This document shows, in pieces, positions 1 to 10,046 of a DNA stretch of 64,000 nt. Both the position numbers and the translations under genes were made by a program. The number at the start of each line of letters is the position of its first letter. The stretch's first letter is position 1. This DNA is from Proteobacteria bacterium ST_bin11 (lineage in GTDB: Bacteria > Pseudomonadota > Gammaproteobacteria > Methylococcales > Methylomonadaceae), in NCBI GenBank assembly GCA_002083615.1, contig MSXO01000002.1, forward strand, positions 62,001 to 126,000, given 5' to 3'. A model generated the notes under the pieces. It ran no database searches. It was given only the letters and a program-made list of their open reading frames with translations, and was not told the DNA's origin.

Positions 1-3000
1 GTGAATTTGGCCGACCATACTAGGGTGATCCATCAGATGCAGCAGCTCGGTTTTACCGCGAATTTCCCGCAAACTGGTGTAACCCAAGTCAGCCAGGATT
101 TCCCGCACTTCGTGGGCCAGATTCATAAAGAACTGCGCCAACACCCGTGGGTCGCCTTTGAATTCTTCATGAGCGGTAGTCAGGCCGGCAGGGCAGCGGA
201 TGTTGCAGTTTTTTGCCATCACGCAGCGCAGCATCATAAGTGAGGTAGTTCCGAACTCGAACGAGTCGCCGCCTAAAATAGCCGATTTGACGACGTCGGC
301 ACCGTTTTGATGAGCGGCGCTACAACGCAAAATCACTTTATCGCGGAGGCCGTTCTCTGCCAGAGCTTGATGGACTTCGGCGATACCGATTTCCGGCGAC
401 CGGCCAGTGTTTTTCAAGCTGGTGACGGCTGCCGCGCCCGTACCGCCAGTGTTGCCGGCGACATTTATGACATCGGCCCCTGCTTTAGCAACGCCAACCG
501 CTATGGTGCCTATGCCTTCGGACGAGACCAGCTTAACTACTACCCTGACGCGGGCCGCTTTGGCGTCATGGATAAGTTGCCCCAAGTCTTCGATGGAGTA
601 AGTATCGTGATGCGGAGGCGGGCTGACCAATTCCACTTTCGGGGTGCCACCACGCAAGGCGGCTATCTCCACAGATACTTTAGGCGCCGGCAATTGTCCA
701 CCTTCACCCGGCTTCGCGCCTTGGCCGATTTTGATTTCGATTTCTTCCAGATTGGGGTCGGCCAGATAGCCCGCCCAGACACCAAAGCGCCCGGAAGCGA
801 ACTGTTTAATTTTGCTGGAACGAATCGTACCGAAACGGCTGGAATGCTCGCCACCTTCACCAGAGTTACTCATGCCGCCTGCGATATTGGTGCCTTGCGC
901 CACAGCTTCGTGGGCTTCAGCCAGTAAGGCGCCATGACTCATCGCTCCGGACGCAAATGCCGGGGTAATATCATGAGCGGGCTGCACTTTATCCAGCGCT
1001 ATTGGCGAGCGGGCAGGGCGGACATTGTTCAGGTAATTGTAAATCAAGCTATCGCTATCGCTGACCCGCAGTTGCAGACTGTCGCTGTCTGTAGTCAAGC
1101 CAAAGTCATTTGCTGCGAAACGGGCTTGCAGATGTTCGGCTAACTGTTCGAGGCGCGCTTTGCTTGAATTTTCTGAAAACCGAATATCAAAAACCGCGTC
1201 GTTAGTTTTTTCGATGCGCAGACCGCGAATCAGGTAGTTATTGTTGCCGTGCAAATCCTGGCTACCCAACAAACTATCAAAATCGGCCTTGGTGTTGGCA
1301 TTGCTGATATCCGCTGGAAAATCCATCACATCGCGCAGCGCAGCCGGACGGTTGGCGCGTTCCTGCGTCAAATTATGGGTAAAACTGCGATAAGCAGGAG
1401 TGATGCCAAAAGCGTCGATCTGGGCTGGTGTGCGTTTTTCGTAGCCGAAGTCCAAATAAGCGGTATCACTCGCCTCGGCTGCTTGCTGAGACGGTAATGG
1501 TCTCGGGCTAGTTGCCGCACTCTCTCCTGCTGCGGAAGGCGGTATGTACATGATCGCTTCATCGGTCATGTTGATATACTCACGTACCGCTGTATTGCCG
1601 AATGTATGACCGGCACCTTCGTTACGCTCCTTGAATAAACCCAGGAACGGGATATCGTTTTCACTTTTTACCGACAGTGCCTTATGGTGCCATTCGGTTG
1701 CACTGGCGGCGATGTCGGTATAGCGTACCCCCCCCACCGAGGCGTTGATATTCGGGAAATAGGGTTTTAATTTCGGTTCGTCAGTATCCAGATAATTAGA
1801 TTCGAAGAACTCGCCGCCGATATAGCTTTCCGCAGTACACAAGCCGAATTTGCCCATGGTTTTCATCAGCGATTTTTCCACGCCTTTTTGGAAGCTATAC
1901 AGGGCTTTTTGTTGTGCGGCAGTGTCGGTATATTCGGTTATTACTCGGTTGTGCACACTGAGCGGGCAGATAGCGGATGCGCCGAAACCGAGAATTGTGG
2001 CTACGTCGTGCGGGCTGGCAGCCTGGCCGGTCTCCATGATCAAGGAGCTATTGAAACGCAAACCGTGTTTGACCAAATGCTGGTTCGCTGCGGCAATAGT
2101 GAGTAGTGCCGGTATAGCGGCTTGGGCTTGGCTGATGTTGGCGTCGCTCAAAATGATGATGCCGGTATTGCTACGCGCTGCTTGTTCGACTTGTTCGCAG
2201 ACCGACTGCAACGCTTGCTCAAGAGCCAGCTCGCTTTTTGCGGCATTTTCAAAGTCCGGGCTGTATAGAGCCGCTATGGTCGTGGTTTTTACCTGACTTT
2301 GTCTGCGAATTTGCTCCAATTGGGTGCGTTGCAAAATGGGCGATTCGATCATCAACTGCTTGCTATTCTGTGGCGCAAACGTCGGTTTGGCCCCCAAAGC
2401 TACGCGCAAAGTCATACCATCGCTTTCCCGCAGGGAGTCCAGCGGCGGATTGGTGACCTGTGCAAAGCGTTGGCTGAAATACCGGGACATTCCGCCCTCG
2501 GCAGCGCTCAACGCATTCGGCGTTAAGCCATAGCCCATGGCAGTTACTTTTTCCAAGCCGGTTTGCAGGATAGGGTCGAGCAAAAATTTAAAGCTTTCTT
2601 GGTTTAAGGAATAGGCAGTGTGGCGCTGATCGATATTCAGTTCATGCTCGTTGCTAAGTTCGGACAATTCAACTTTTGGCAATTCGTTGATATGTATGCA
2701 GCTTTGTTTCAACAATGCTTTGTAGTCTCTCTCCTTAGCCAAACGCTCCATAACTTGATGGCTGTTGTAGGACTGGCCAGTGTTGTGGTCGAAATACAGC
2801 ATGCCACCGGCTTCGATACGGCCGCGTCGCAGGACTTGTTTCGGCGGAAAATTGATCTGTCCAGCTTCGGACATCACTGCCAGGTATTCGGCCGTTTCCA
2901 CGGAACGCAATGGACGCAAGCCCAATCTGTCCAAGCGGGCACCTACACGGATACCATCGTTGAAGATTAAGGCTGCCGGGCCGTCGTTTTTTTCCTCGTA

Positions 3001-4011
3001 GAGACTGAAATACTCCAGCATGGCGCGCACGTCTGCCGACAAGTTGGTATCGTTTTCCCAAGCTGGCGGCATCATCGCTAAAATTGCGGTGACGATATCC
3101 AGTCCATCTTCGTTAATACGTCGGGTCAGGGTTTGGTCCAGTCGGCCTGAGTCGGATTGGCCGCAGGGGAATACCACATGCTTGTTGTTTTGCCGAGCAA
3201 TAGCGTTTTCGCTTAAGCGGTTTTTCTTGTCGGTATTCAACTCGCCGTTATGCGCCATATACCGAAATGGCTGCGCCATCATGGTCGCTGGTGCGGTATT
3301 GGTTGAAAAGCGAGTATGGAAGAACAGGGTACTGATTTCATGGTCGACATCGTATAAGTCGACAAAGTAGGGGATGACTTCAAATGAATTCAGGCGGCCT
3401 TTGTAAACTTGGGTACGCGAACTCATAGACAGCGTATAGAAGCCTTTGAGTTCAGGACGCGTGAAGCCGTTGGCTTCTATGGCTAACAGTGCGGATTGAA
3501 TATGTTTTTCAAAGGCTTCATGACTGGCGCCTTTCAGAGATTCTGGGCGACTGAAAATAACTTGCTTGATCGGAAGTTGTGCTCTCAAGGCGGCAGCGTT
3601 CAGCGCCGAACTGTCAACCGGCACTTCTCGCCATTTGATTATTGGCAAATCGAATTCTAGAAATTGTTCTTCAACCAGCTTTTGCGCTTCTGAATCGTAA
3701 TGAGCGTGATCTTCCGGGAAGAAGAAATTCGCCACACCGAATTGCCCCAAGTCCAGATTGGCATCACCAGTGACCTTACGGAAAAACGTCAGAGACAAAT
3801 CGATATTAACGCCAGCACCATCGCCTATCCCTTCGGCGCTCATGCCGCCGCGATGCGGGATGGTACACAAGGCTTCATGCGATTTGACCAGGAGCTCGTG
3901 AGTCTGCTGGCCGTCCTTCCGGGTGATAAATCCGACACCGCAACTGTCCTGAGAAAGATCAGCGTCGTAAAGCATGTGTACTGCGTTAATTTTCTGGGCG
4001 TTTTTAATCAT
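1..4011 (-). CDS. gltB: Glutamate synthase large subunit (3' end beyond window)
   Basis: Ferredoxin/NADPH-type glutamate synthase large chain, which turns glutamine plus 2-oxoglutarate into two glutamates. The frame is open from the ATG at 4011 to the window edge (1337 codons); roughly the last 150-200 residues are missing. An N-terminal class II amidotransferase domain has its likely nucleophile at Cys24 (context DSCGVGF), so about 23 residues would have to be removed to expose it. The FMN domain carries GQGAKPGEGGQLP and SPPPHHDTYSIEDL. The 3Fe-4S ligands appear to be Cys1263, Cys1269 and Cys1273, spaced C-x5-C-x3-C, whereas the classical spacing I recall is x5/x4. The gene is divergent from the FAD hydroxylase at 4264. 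The product is clear; the subfamily looks diverged from E. coli GltB. Confidence 0.93.
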   Translation of the reverse strand, partial: MIKNAQKINAVHMLYDADLSQDSCGVGFITRKDGQQTHELLVKSHEALCTIPHRGGMSAEGIGDGAGVNIDLSLTFFRKVTGDANLDLGQFGVANFFFPEDHAHYDSEAQKLVEEQFLEFDLPIIKWREVPVDSSALNAAALRAQLPIKQVIFSRPESLKGASHEAFEKHIQSALLAIEANGFTRPELKGFYTLSMSSRTQVYKGRLNSFEVIPYFVDLYDVDHEISTLFFHTRFSTNTAPATMMAQPFRYMAHNGELNTDKKNRLSENAIARQNNKHVVFPCGQSDSGRLDQTLTRRINEDGLDIVTAILAMMPPAWENDTNLSADVRAMLEYFSLYEEKNDGPAALIFNDGIRVGARLDRLGLRPLRSVETAEYLAVMSEAGQINFPPKQVLRRGRIEAGGMLYFDHNTGQSYNSHQVMERLAKERDYKALLKQSCIHINELPKVELSELSNEHELNIDQRHTAYSLNQESFKFLLDPILQTGLEKVTAMGYGLTPNALSAAEGGMSRYFSQRFAQVTNPPLDSLRESDGMTLRVALGAKPTFAPQNSKQLMIESPILQRTQLEQIRRQSQVKTTTIAALYSPDFENAAKSELALEQALQSVCEQVEQAARSNTGIIILSDANISQAQAAIPALLTIAAANQHLVKHGLRFNSSLIMETGQAASPHDVATILGFGASAICPLSVHNRVITEYTDTAAQQKALYSFQKGVEKSLMKTMGKFGLCTAESYIGGEFFESNYLDTDEPKLKPYFPNINASVGGVRYTDIAASATEWHHKALSVKSENDIPFLGLFKERNEGAGHTFGNTAVREYINMTDEAIMYIPPSAAGESAATSPRPLPSQQAAEASDTAYLDFGYEKRTPAQIDAFGITPAYRSFTHNLTQERANRPAALRDVMDFPADISNANTKADFDSLLGSQDLHGNNNYLIRGLRIEKTNDAVFDIRFSENSSKARLEQLAEHLQARFAANDFGLTTDSDSLQLRVSDSDSLIYNYLNNVRPARSPIALDKVQPAHDITPAFASGAMSHGALLAEAHEAVAQGTNIAGGMSNSGEGGEHSSRFGTIRSSKIKQFASGRFGVWAGYLADPNLEEIEIKIGQGAKPGEGGQLPAPKVSVEIAALRGGTPKVELVSPPPHHDTYSIEDLGQLIHDAKAARVRVVVKLVSSEGIGTIAVGVAKAGADVINVAGNTGGTGAAAVTSLKNTGRSPEIGIAEVHQALAENGLRDKVILRCSAAHQNGADVVKSAILGGDSFEFGTTSLMMLRCVMAKNCNIRCPAGLTTAHEEFKGDPRVLAQFFMNLAHEVREILADLGYTSLREIRGKTELLHLMDHPSMVGQIH

Positions 4012-4263
4012 TGCTATCCAGATCCTCTCTTACTGATTAAATGCGCTAATCGGTATCTTCCTTACCATTAGTGCCGTTTATGGTTTTTCTGCCTGCTGCG
4101 TGTTAGAGTCACCGCACGCAGCGCGGACCCCCTAAATAACTTCGAAATTTCAGTTGGCGAAACTTTGTAATAATATCATGCGGACCAGGCCCTGTCATTC
4201 CGGAAAGCCGATGGCGGCTTTGTTTTCTCGTCGGCCTTTAGTTTTAAAACTTTGTGAAGAAAT

Positions 4264-5484
4264 ATGAAAGAACAATTTGATGTGGTGATAGTCGGCGGGG
4301 GGATGGTGGGCTCGGCTGTCGCCTGTTGTTTGGGTGGTAGCGAGCTGAAAGTAGCCGTCATAGAAGCCCAAGTACCCGAAGTGTTTTCCCCCGAGCAACC
4401 TCATGATTTAAGGGTTTCAGCATTAAGCATCGCCTCGAAAAACATCCTGGAAACCGTCGGTGCTTGGGAAGGTGTGACCTCACGACGCTATTGCCCCTTC
4501 AAGCGCATGCGAGTTTGGGAAACGGCGGGGGACACTACCTTCAATAGCGAGGATATTCGCTACGCCGAGTTGGGCTATATCGTCGAAAACCGCATTACCC
4601 AATTGGCATTGTTGGACAGATTGCCTCTATTCGATAACATCGAGCTATTGATGCCGCAGACTATCAGCAAGTTGATTTACGACGGCCAGACATCCGAATT
4701 GGCATTGGCGGATGGTCGAGTCCTTCAGGCAAAGTTGCTAGTTGCGGCGGACGGTGGGCAGTCGCGAGTCAGACAGGCAGTAGGTTTGGGTGTTACTAGT
4801 TGGGATTACAACCAACATGCTTTGGTGATTTATATCGAAACTGCTTATCCGCAGCAGGACATTACTTGGCAACGCTTTGTGTCCAGCGGTCCCCAGGCAT
4901 TTTTGCCGCTGACAGGCAATTATGGTTCTATTGTCTGGTATCAATCGCCAGACGAGGTCAGGCGCTTACAAGCCTTGCCTTACCAACAATTGCAAGGAGA
5001 GTTGATGGCGGCTTTTCCCGAATGCCTGGGTGAAGTCCGACAGATTCTGGGAGTGGCGAGTTTTCCGCTGAAGCGGCAGCATGCGCAGCGCTATGTTAAA
5101 CAGGGTGTGGCGCTTGTGGGAGATGCAGCGCACATGATTAATCCATTGGCGGGGCAGGGCGTCAATATTGGCTTGCTGGACGCGGCGGCATTAGCGGAGA
5201 TTCTGGTGGAGGCCAGCAAGCGCGGTAAGAGCGTCGCGGACCTTGCGGTGTTGCAGCGCTACGAAGCGATGCGCCGTAACGAAAATCTGAAAATGATGAC
5301 CTTGATGGACGTGTTTTATCGGTCGTTTAGCAATGATATTTTGCCGCTAAAACTGTTAAGAAACTTGGGTCTGGGCTTGGCTCAGCGAATCACCCCTGCT
5401 CGAAATAAAGCGATGAAGGCTGCTATGGGTCTGGAAGGTCGTCTGCCGAAATTGGCGCGTGGTGAACGATTGTCAGTCAGGTAG
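4264..5484 (+). CDS. UbiH/UbiF/VisC-family FAD-dependent hydroxylase
   Basis: A flavoprotein monooxygenase of 406 residues, the usual length for the aromatic-ring hydroxylases of ubiquinone biosynthesis. The Rossmann FAD motif VGGGMVGSA is near residue 10. A DG-type motif (AADGGQSRVRQ) is near 160, and the second FAD motif GDAAHMINPLAGQGVNIGL is near 290. The N-terminal part (PFKRMRVWE) resembles UbiI/UbiF more than PHBH-like enzymes, but I cannot say which ring position it hydroxylates. It is transcribed away from gltB and converges on glnD with a 5-bp gap. The start at 4264 is followed at once by the FAD-binding strand, which supports it. Confidence 0.9.
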   Translation: MKEQFDVVIVGGGMVGSAVACCLGGSELKVAVIEAQVPEVFSPEQPHDLRVSALSIASKNILETVGAWEGVTSRRYCPFKRMRVWETAGDTTFNSEDIRYAELGYIVENRITQLALLDRLPLFDNIELLMPQTISKLIYDGQTSELALADGRVLQAKLLVAADGGQSRVRQAVGLGVTSWDYNQHALVIYIETAYPQQDITWQRFVSSGPQAFLPLTGNYGSIVWYQSPDEVRRLQALPYQQLQGELMAAFPECLGEVRQILGVASFPLKRQHAQRYVKQGVALVGDAAHMINPLAGQGVNIGLLDAAALAEILVEASKRGKSVADLAVLQRYEAMRRNENLKMMTLMDVFYRSFSNDILPLKLLRNLGLGLAQRITPARNKAMKAAMGLEGRLPKLARGERLSVR

Positions 5485-5489
5485 CGCCT

Positions 5490-8135
5490 TCAGCCTTTCA
5501 GGTTCAAATATCTCAATATCGTCGTGCGTATTTGGGCTTTTTTGGTCTCGTTGGTGATTGGCAATGACTGCTGATCGCTAATGTAGAACATGTCTTCCGC
5601 GCGACTGCCTATCGTGGTGATCTTGGCGTCATGAAGTTGGATGTCAAGCTCCGTAAAGGCTTTGCCTATCGTTGACAGTAGTCCTGCTCGGTCTGTGGTA
5701 ACCAATTCGATGATGGTGTGATTGTGGGACGGATCTTCCAAGAACGTAATGCTGGTTTCGATCGGGAAGTGCCGTGCCTGGCGCGACTGTTTGTGAATAT
5801 TCTTGGAGGCTTTAACTTTTTTGGCTATCAATCCGTGGCGTAGGGACGTGCAAATATGCACTTCCCGATACAGGTCATTAATGGCTTCCCCGGACTGCTC
5901 CAGTACTTGAAAGCTGTTCAACACATATTGATCCGCAGTCGTGATAATTCTGGCGTCGAGAATGGTCAGGCCCAGGTGGTCGAGGGTGGCGGTCGAAATC
6001 GAAAAAATTTGCGATTCGTTGCGGGTGTACACGAAAATCTCCGCGCTGCCGCGCTGGGTTTGCGGTCGCAATAGCACCAGCGGCAGTTCGCTTTCCTGGC
6101 AAGCCGCGATCGCAATTGTGTGCCAAGCGATTTCGTCTGCCGAATAGCGTAGAAAATAGTCGTCACTGAGATGTTGCCAGGACTGGGTAATATTGGTTTT
6201 TGAGATGCCCAATTTCAAAAGCTCATCACGGGCTTCTTTTTTGTTTTCCTTTACTCGCTCGGAACGCGCCACCGGATTTTGTAGTCCCCGGTGTAAGGCT
6301 TGATGAGTAGAAATGTACAAATCTTTCAGCAATACGTCTTTCCAAGCGTTCCACAAACTGGGGTTTGTGGCGCGGATGTCCGCCACTGTCAGTAAATACA
6401 GATAATTTAGGCGCTCTATGCTGCCGACTTCCAAAGCAAAGGTGTGGATGACGTTAGGGTCGCTTATGTCTTTGCGCTGCGCGGTCATCGACATCAACAA
6501 ATGTTGGCGCACCAGCCAGGTTATCAGTTTGGTGTCATGGCTGGATAGTTCGTGTTGCTGACAGAAGTTACTCGCTATGGTTTCGCCAAGCGTGGAGTGG
6601 TCCCCGCCCCTACCTTTGGCTATGTCGTGAAACATGGCGGCAATGTACAAAATGTCAGGCTTTGAAATCAGCAAGAAAATGTTATTGCAAAACGGCAGCT
6701 CTTTATTGTGTTTGGCCAGGGAAAATCGCCGTAAATTACGGACCACAAATAGAGTGTGCTCGTCAACGGTGTATATATGAAACAAGTCATATTGCATCCG
6801 AGCGACGATGTTCGCGAAATCGGGTAGATAAGCAGCCAACACGCCGTAGCGGTTCATGCGTTTGAGCTGACTTGTTATGCCCCGTGGCTGCCTGAGAATG
6901 TCCATAAACAGCCGATTGGCGTGTTTATTGGTGCGGAATTCGGCGTTAATTAGGTGGAGGTTCTTGCGAATCAAGCGAATGGTGCTTGCGCGAATTCCCT
7001 TCAACGACGGCGATTGCTGCAAGATTAAAAATATTTCCAGCAAAGCCAGCGGTTGTTTCTGAAATACGTCTTTATTGCTGACCTCTACGTAACCGTCTAT
7101 GGATGAAAAATTGGCGGTAATTGGGATGGGGGCCAAGCTTTCTTTATTGCTTATCAGTCGCTCGTTTAGCAACTGCAACAGCATTTCGTTCAATCGCTCA
7201 ATATCTACCACAGTTTTGAAGTAAAACTGCATGAATTGCTCTACGTCCGGCTGTTCGTTTTTATCGATGTAACCGAACTGACTGGCGAGCTCGCGTTGGT
7301 AATCGAATATCAATCTGTCTTCGCAGCGGCTGGTCAGGTTATGTAGGGCAAAGCGTAGGCGCCAGAGAATGTCGCGAGCGGTAATTAGATTGTCGTATTC
7401 GGATTTGGGTAAAAAGCCGTATTTGATCAGTTCTCTCAGGGACGAAGCGTTGTAGTGGCGTTTGAATACCCAACTGATCACCTGCAGGTCGCGCAATCCG
7501 CCCGGGCCCTCTTTTATGTTAGGTTCCAAATTGTAAGCTGTGTCGTGGAACTTACTGTAGCGCTTTTGCTGTTCAGCCATTTTGGCTGGAAAAAATTGCT
7601 CTGAGGGCCAGAGGGTTTCGGCATTTACCTGGTGTTTTAAATCGTTAAATAGCTCAGCGTTGCCAGTAATCAGGCGCATCTCCAGTAGGCTGGTGAACAC
7701 GGTTTGGTCGTCATGGGCTACAGCGAGGCACTCAGTGACGTTACGGGTGCTTAGTCCGGGTTTTAAGCCGATATCCCACAGAAAATTGCAAAAGCCGGAT
7801 ACTTGGTGTTGATAATCGATAGGGTTGGCTGTGCCGAGTAGTACCAAAATATCGATATCAGAATAGGGGAACAATTCCCCTCTGCCGTAACCGCCGGTAG
7901 CGATAAGACTGTGACGATTAGTGGCGGTGTCGAGGAAATGGAGCCAGCAGGCAGTCAATAGATTGTCGATAAAGCGAGCTTTCTCTGTCAGCAGTCCGAC
8001 GGTCGCCTGATCCGGATTAAAGCGCATTTTTAACTGCGCATTTTCCTCGATAATCGCAGATTTGAATTTGGCGACCGGATTGTCACTGGTGAAACAGTCG
8101 AGAAAGTCGCTTTCGGTAAACAGCGCTTGACTCAC
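5490..8135 (-). CDS. glnD: Bifunctional PII uridylyltransferase/uridylyl-removing enzyme
   Basis: The nitrogen sensor GlnD uridylylates PII proteins when glutamine is low and removes UMP when it is high. The nucleotidyltransferase motif GGYGRGELFPYSDIDIL lies near residues 81-97. An HD-domain motif (MFHDIAKGRGGDHS) lies near 495, and two C-terminal ACT domains follow (for example DRAGLLSTIGKAF). I start it at the GTG at 8135, whose GTGA overlaps the TGA stop of map. This gives 881 residues, close to the 890 of E. coli. A longer frame up to 8240 exists but would run deep into map. The overlap implies translational coupling and a map-glnD operon. Confidence 0.95.
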   Translation of the reverse strand: MSQALFTESDFLDCFTSDNPVAKFKSAIIEENAQLKMRFNPDQATVGLLTEKARFIDNLLTACWLHFLDTATNRHSLIATGGYGRGELFPYSDIDILVLLGTANPIDYQHQVSGFCNFLWDIGLKPGLSTRNVTECLAVAHDDQTVFTSLLEMRLITGNAELFNDLKHQVNAETLWPSEQFFPAKMAEQQKRYSKFHDTAYNLEPNIKEGPGGLRDLQVISWVFKRHYNASSLRELIKYGFLPKSEYDNLITARDILWRLRFALHNLTSRCEDRLIFDYQRELASQFGYIDKNEQPDVEQFMQFYFKTVVDIERLNEMLLQLLNERLISNKESLAPIPITANFSSIDGYVEVSNKDVFQKQPLALLEIFLILQQSPSLKGIRASTIRLIRKNLHLINAEFRTNKHANRLFMDILRQPRGITSQLKRMNRYGVLAAYLPDFANIVARMQYDLFHIYTVDEHTLFVVRNLRRFSLAKHNKELPFCNNIFLLISKPDILYIAAMFHDIAKGRGGDHSTLGETIASNFCQQHELSSHDTKLITWLVRQHLLMSMTAQRKDISDPNVIHTFALEVGSIERLNYLYLLTVADIRATNPSLWNAWKDVLLKDLYISTHQALHRGLQNPVARSERVKENKKEARDELLKLGISKTNITQSWQHLSDDYFLRYSADEIAWHTIAIAACQESELPLVLLRPQTQRGSAEIFVYTRNESQIFSISTATLDHLGLTILDARIITTADQYVLNSFQVLEQSGEAINDLYREVHICTSLRHGLIAKKVKASKNIHKQSRQARHFPIETSITFLEDPSHNHTIIELVTTDRAGLLSTIGKAFTELDIQLHDAKITTIGSRAEDMFYISDQQSLPITNETKKAQIRTTILRYLNLKG

Positions 8136-8896
8136 AGCTCTTCCTGCCTCAGCGTCAAAATTTCGTAGCCGGCGTCGGTAACCAAAATGGTGTGTTCCCA
8201 TTGCGCGGACAGGCTTCGGTCCTTGGTTACCGCTGTCCAACCGTCAGCGAGGATTTTCATGTGGCGTTTGCCTTGATTAAGCATGGGCTCTATCGTGAAA
8301 ATCATACCGGTTTCGAGTATTTCGCCTTCGCCGCGTTTGCCGAAATGCATGACATGCGGATCTTCATGAAATTTTTTGCCTATGCCGTGGCCGCAGAATT
8401 CTCTGACAATCGAATAGCGGTTGGCTTCGGCATGCTTCTGAATAGCGTGGCCTATATCGCCGAGGCGGGCGCCTGGCTTGACTTCCGCTATGCCTAAAAA
8501 CAGGCATTCCCGAGTAATATCCACCAATCGTTTGGCATGAGGGCTCACGTCGCCGATACAGAACATCTTGCTGGTGTCGCCGTGATAACCGTCCTTAATT
8601 ACCGTAATGTCGATATTGACGATATCGCCGTTTTTGAGTTTTTTCTCGCTCGGAATTCCATGGCAAATCTGCTGGTTGATTGAGGTGCAAATCGATTTAG
8701 GAAAGCCGCGATAATTTAAAGGGGCGGGAATGGCTTGTTGCACATTTACGATGTAATCGTGACAGATTTGGTCAAGCTCTTCGGTGCTTATTCCGGCAAC
8801 GACGTGTGGAGCAATTATTTCAAGTACCTCGGCGGCCAGTTTTCCAGCAACGCGCATCTTGTCGATTTCTTCGGCGGTTTTAATGGTAATAGTCAT
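8132..8896 (-). CDS. map: Type I methionine aminopeptidase
   Basis: A cytosolic metalloprotease that removes the initiator methionine from nascent proteins. Metal-binding residues are visible in NIDITVIKDGYHGDTSKMF (two Asp), GHGIGKKFHEDPHVMHFG (His), TIEPML (Glu) and QWEHTILVTDAGYE (Glu). I chose the ATG at 8896, giving 254 residues beginning MTITIKTAEEIDKMR, near the 264 of E. coli Map. The open frame extends to a TTG at 8971, but the extra 25 residues do not look like Map. The gene is divergent from rpsB across about 280 bp, as in E. coli, and overlaps glnD by 4 bp. Confidence 0.95.
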   Translation of the reverse strand: MTITIKTAEEIDKMRVAGKLAAEVLEIIAPHVVAGISTEELDQICHDYIVNVQQAIPAPLNYRGFPKSICTSINQQICHGIPSEKKLKNGDIVNIDITVIKDGYHGDTSKMFCIGDVSPHAKRLVDITRECLFLGIAEVKPGARLGDIGHAIQKHAEANRYSIVREFCGHGIGKKFHEDPHVMHFGKRGEGEILETGMIFTIEPMLNQGKRHMKILADGWTAVTKDRSLSAQWEHTILVTDAGYEILTLRQEEL

Positions 8897-9177
8897 CGGC
8901 AGGTGGCTAATTATTTTGGGGAAGAGCGGGTGCAGGCCTCTTTTCGCAATCGAATTAAAGTGGCCTCTCAAGCCATCTCCGATAGGAGTCTATCAGACTT
9001 GAAGTTGTTGTGAAATTCCAATCATGGTATAAAGGCAAGTTCACTATGTAACTAATACTCACACTTGTCGACACGGTCGGTGGGGTGCCGAATGTCTATT
9101 TTAGATTTTTGGTCACTGATCGGGGCAGGCGGAGGCGCAACCCAACGCCGAATAATCGGCAATTTTAGGAGAAGTTA

Positions 9178-9924
9178 ATGGCAGCAGTGTCAATGCGTCA
9201 AATGCTAGAAGCGGGTGTTCACTTTGGACATCAAACCCGTTATTGGAACCCGAAAATGGCTTCGTATCTTTTTGGAGCTCGCAATAAAATTCACATCATA
9301 GACTTGGAGCAAACGCTGCCATTGTTCAATGATGCGATGAATTATCTCGGCCAAATGACCGCAAATAAAGGGACCATTTTGTTTGTCGGTACCAAGAAAG
9401 CGGCCCGTAAAGTAGTAGCCGAAGAGGCAAAACGTTGTGGTATGCCCTACGTCAACCACCGTTGGTTGGGTGGCATGCTAACCAACTTCAAAACCATTAA
9501 AAAGTCCATCAACCGCTTGAAAGAACTGGAAGCGATGAAAGCTGACGGCACTTTGTACCAACGTTTCAGCAAGAAAGAAGCTTTGGGTATGGAACGCGAA
9601 CTGGAAAAGCTGGAACGCAGCTTGGGCGGTATCAAAGATATGCGCGGCACGCCTGACGCTATTTTTGTGCTGGATGTAGGTTATGAAAAAAATGCCATTA
9701 TGGAAGCCAAGAAATTAGGCATTCCCGTGGTTGGCGTCGTTGACTCCAACAACTCGCCCGAAAAAATCGATTACGTCATCCCAGGTAACGACGATTCTAT
9801 CCGTGCAGTAACTTTGTATTGTCAAAGCGCTTCAGCCTCTGTGCTGGAAGCGAAAGCACTGCGTATGGATGCTTCTTCAGCCAAGGCCGACGATTTTGTA
9901 GAAGAAGTCGTAGCGGAAGCGTAA
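9178..9924 (+). CDS. rpsB: 30S ribosomal protein S2
   Basis: Ribosomal protein S2, 248 residues, a standard length. Recognisable stretches are MLEAGVHFGHQTRYWNPKM, FVGTKKAARKVVAEEA, RWLGGMLTNFKTIKKSI and DVGYEKNAIMEAKKLGIPVVGVVDSN. A purine-rich ribosome-binding site (TAGGAGAAGTTA) immediately precedes the ATG. It heads the translation gene cluster and is separated from tsf by a hairpin at 9993-10020 that could attenuate read-through. The last 20 residues are acidic and variable, as in other bacteria. Confidence 0.98.
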   Translation: MAAVSMRQMLEAGVHFGHQTRYWNPKMASYLFGARNKIHIIDLEQTLPLFNDAMNYLGQMTANKGTILFVGTKKAARKVVAEEAKRCGMPYVNHRWLGGMLTNFKTIKKSINRLKELEAMKADGTLYQRFSKKEALGMERELEKLERSLGGIKDMRGTPDAIFVLDVGYEKNAIMEAKKLGIPVVGVVDSNNSPEKIDYVIPGNDDSIRAVTLYCQSASASVLEAKALRMDASSAKADDFVEEVVAEA

Positions 9925-9992
9925 GTTGTAAACGCGCTCGACCGATGCGGTTGAGCGCCGCTGAATCTGGTGTTCAGAACAGACTGTCTTTT

Positions 9993-10020
9993 AAACGCCT
10001 CCTTTGTGAGGCGTTTTTTT
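9993..10020 (+). terminator. Intrinsic terminator or attenuator between rpsB and tsf
   Basis: A perfect 9-bp stem (AAACGCCTC / GAGGCGTTT) with a 6-nt loop runs straight into a T tract. It sits in the 122-bp gap between rpsB and tsf, a place where partial terminators are known in other gammaproteobacteria. It may set the S2 to EF-Ts ratio. Confidence 0.8.
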
Positions 10021-10046
10021 AGTTAATAAAATTTGAGGAAAAAACG

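Noticed and set aside
1..2970. Many plus-strand frames across 1-4000
   Set aside because: They are shadows of the gltB reading frame, which is open on the minus strand to the window edge.
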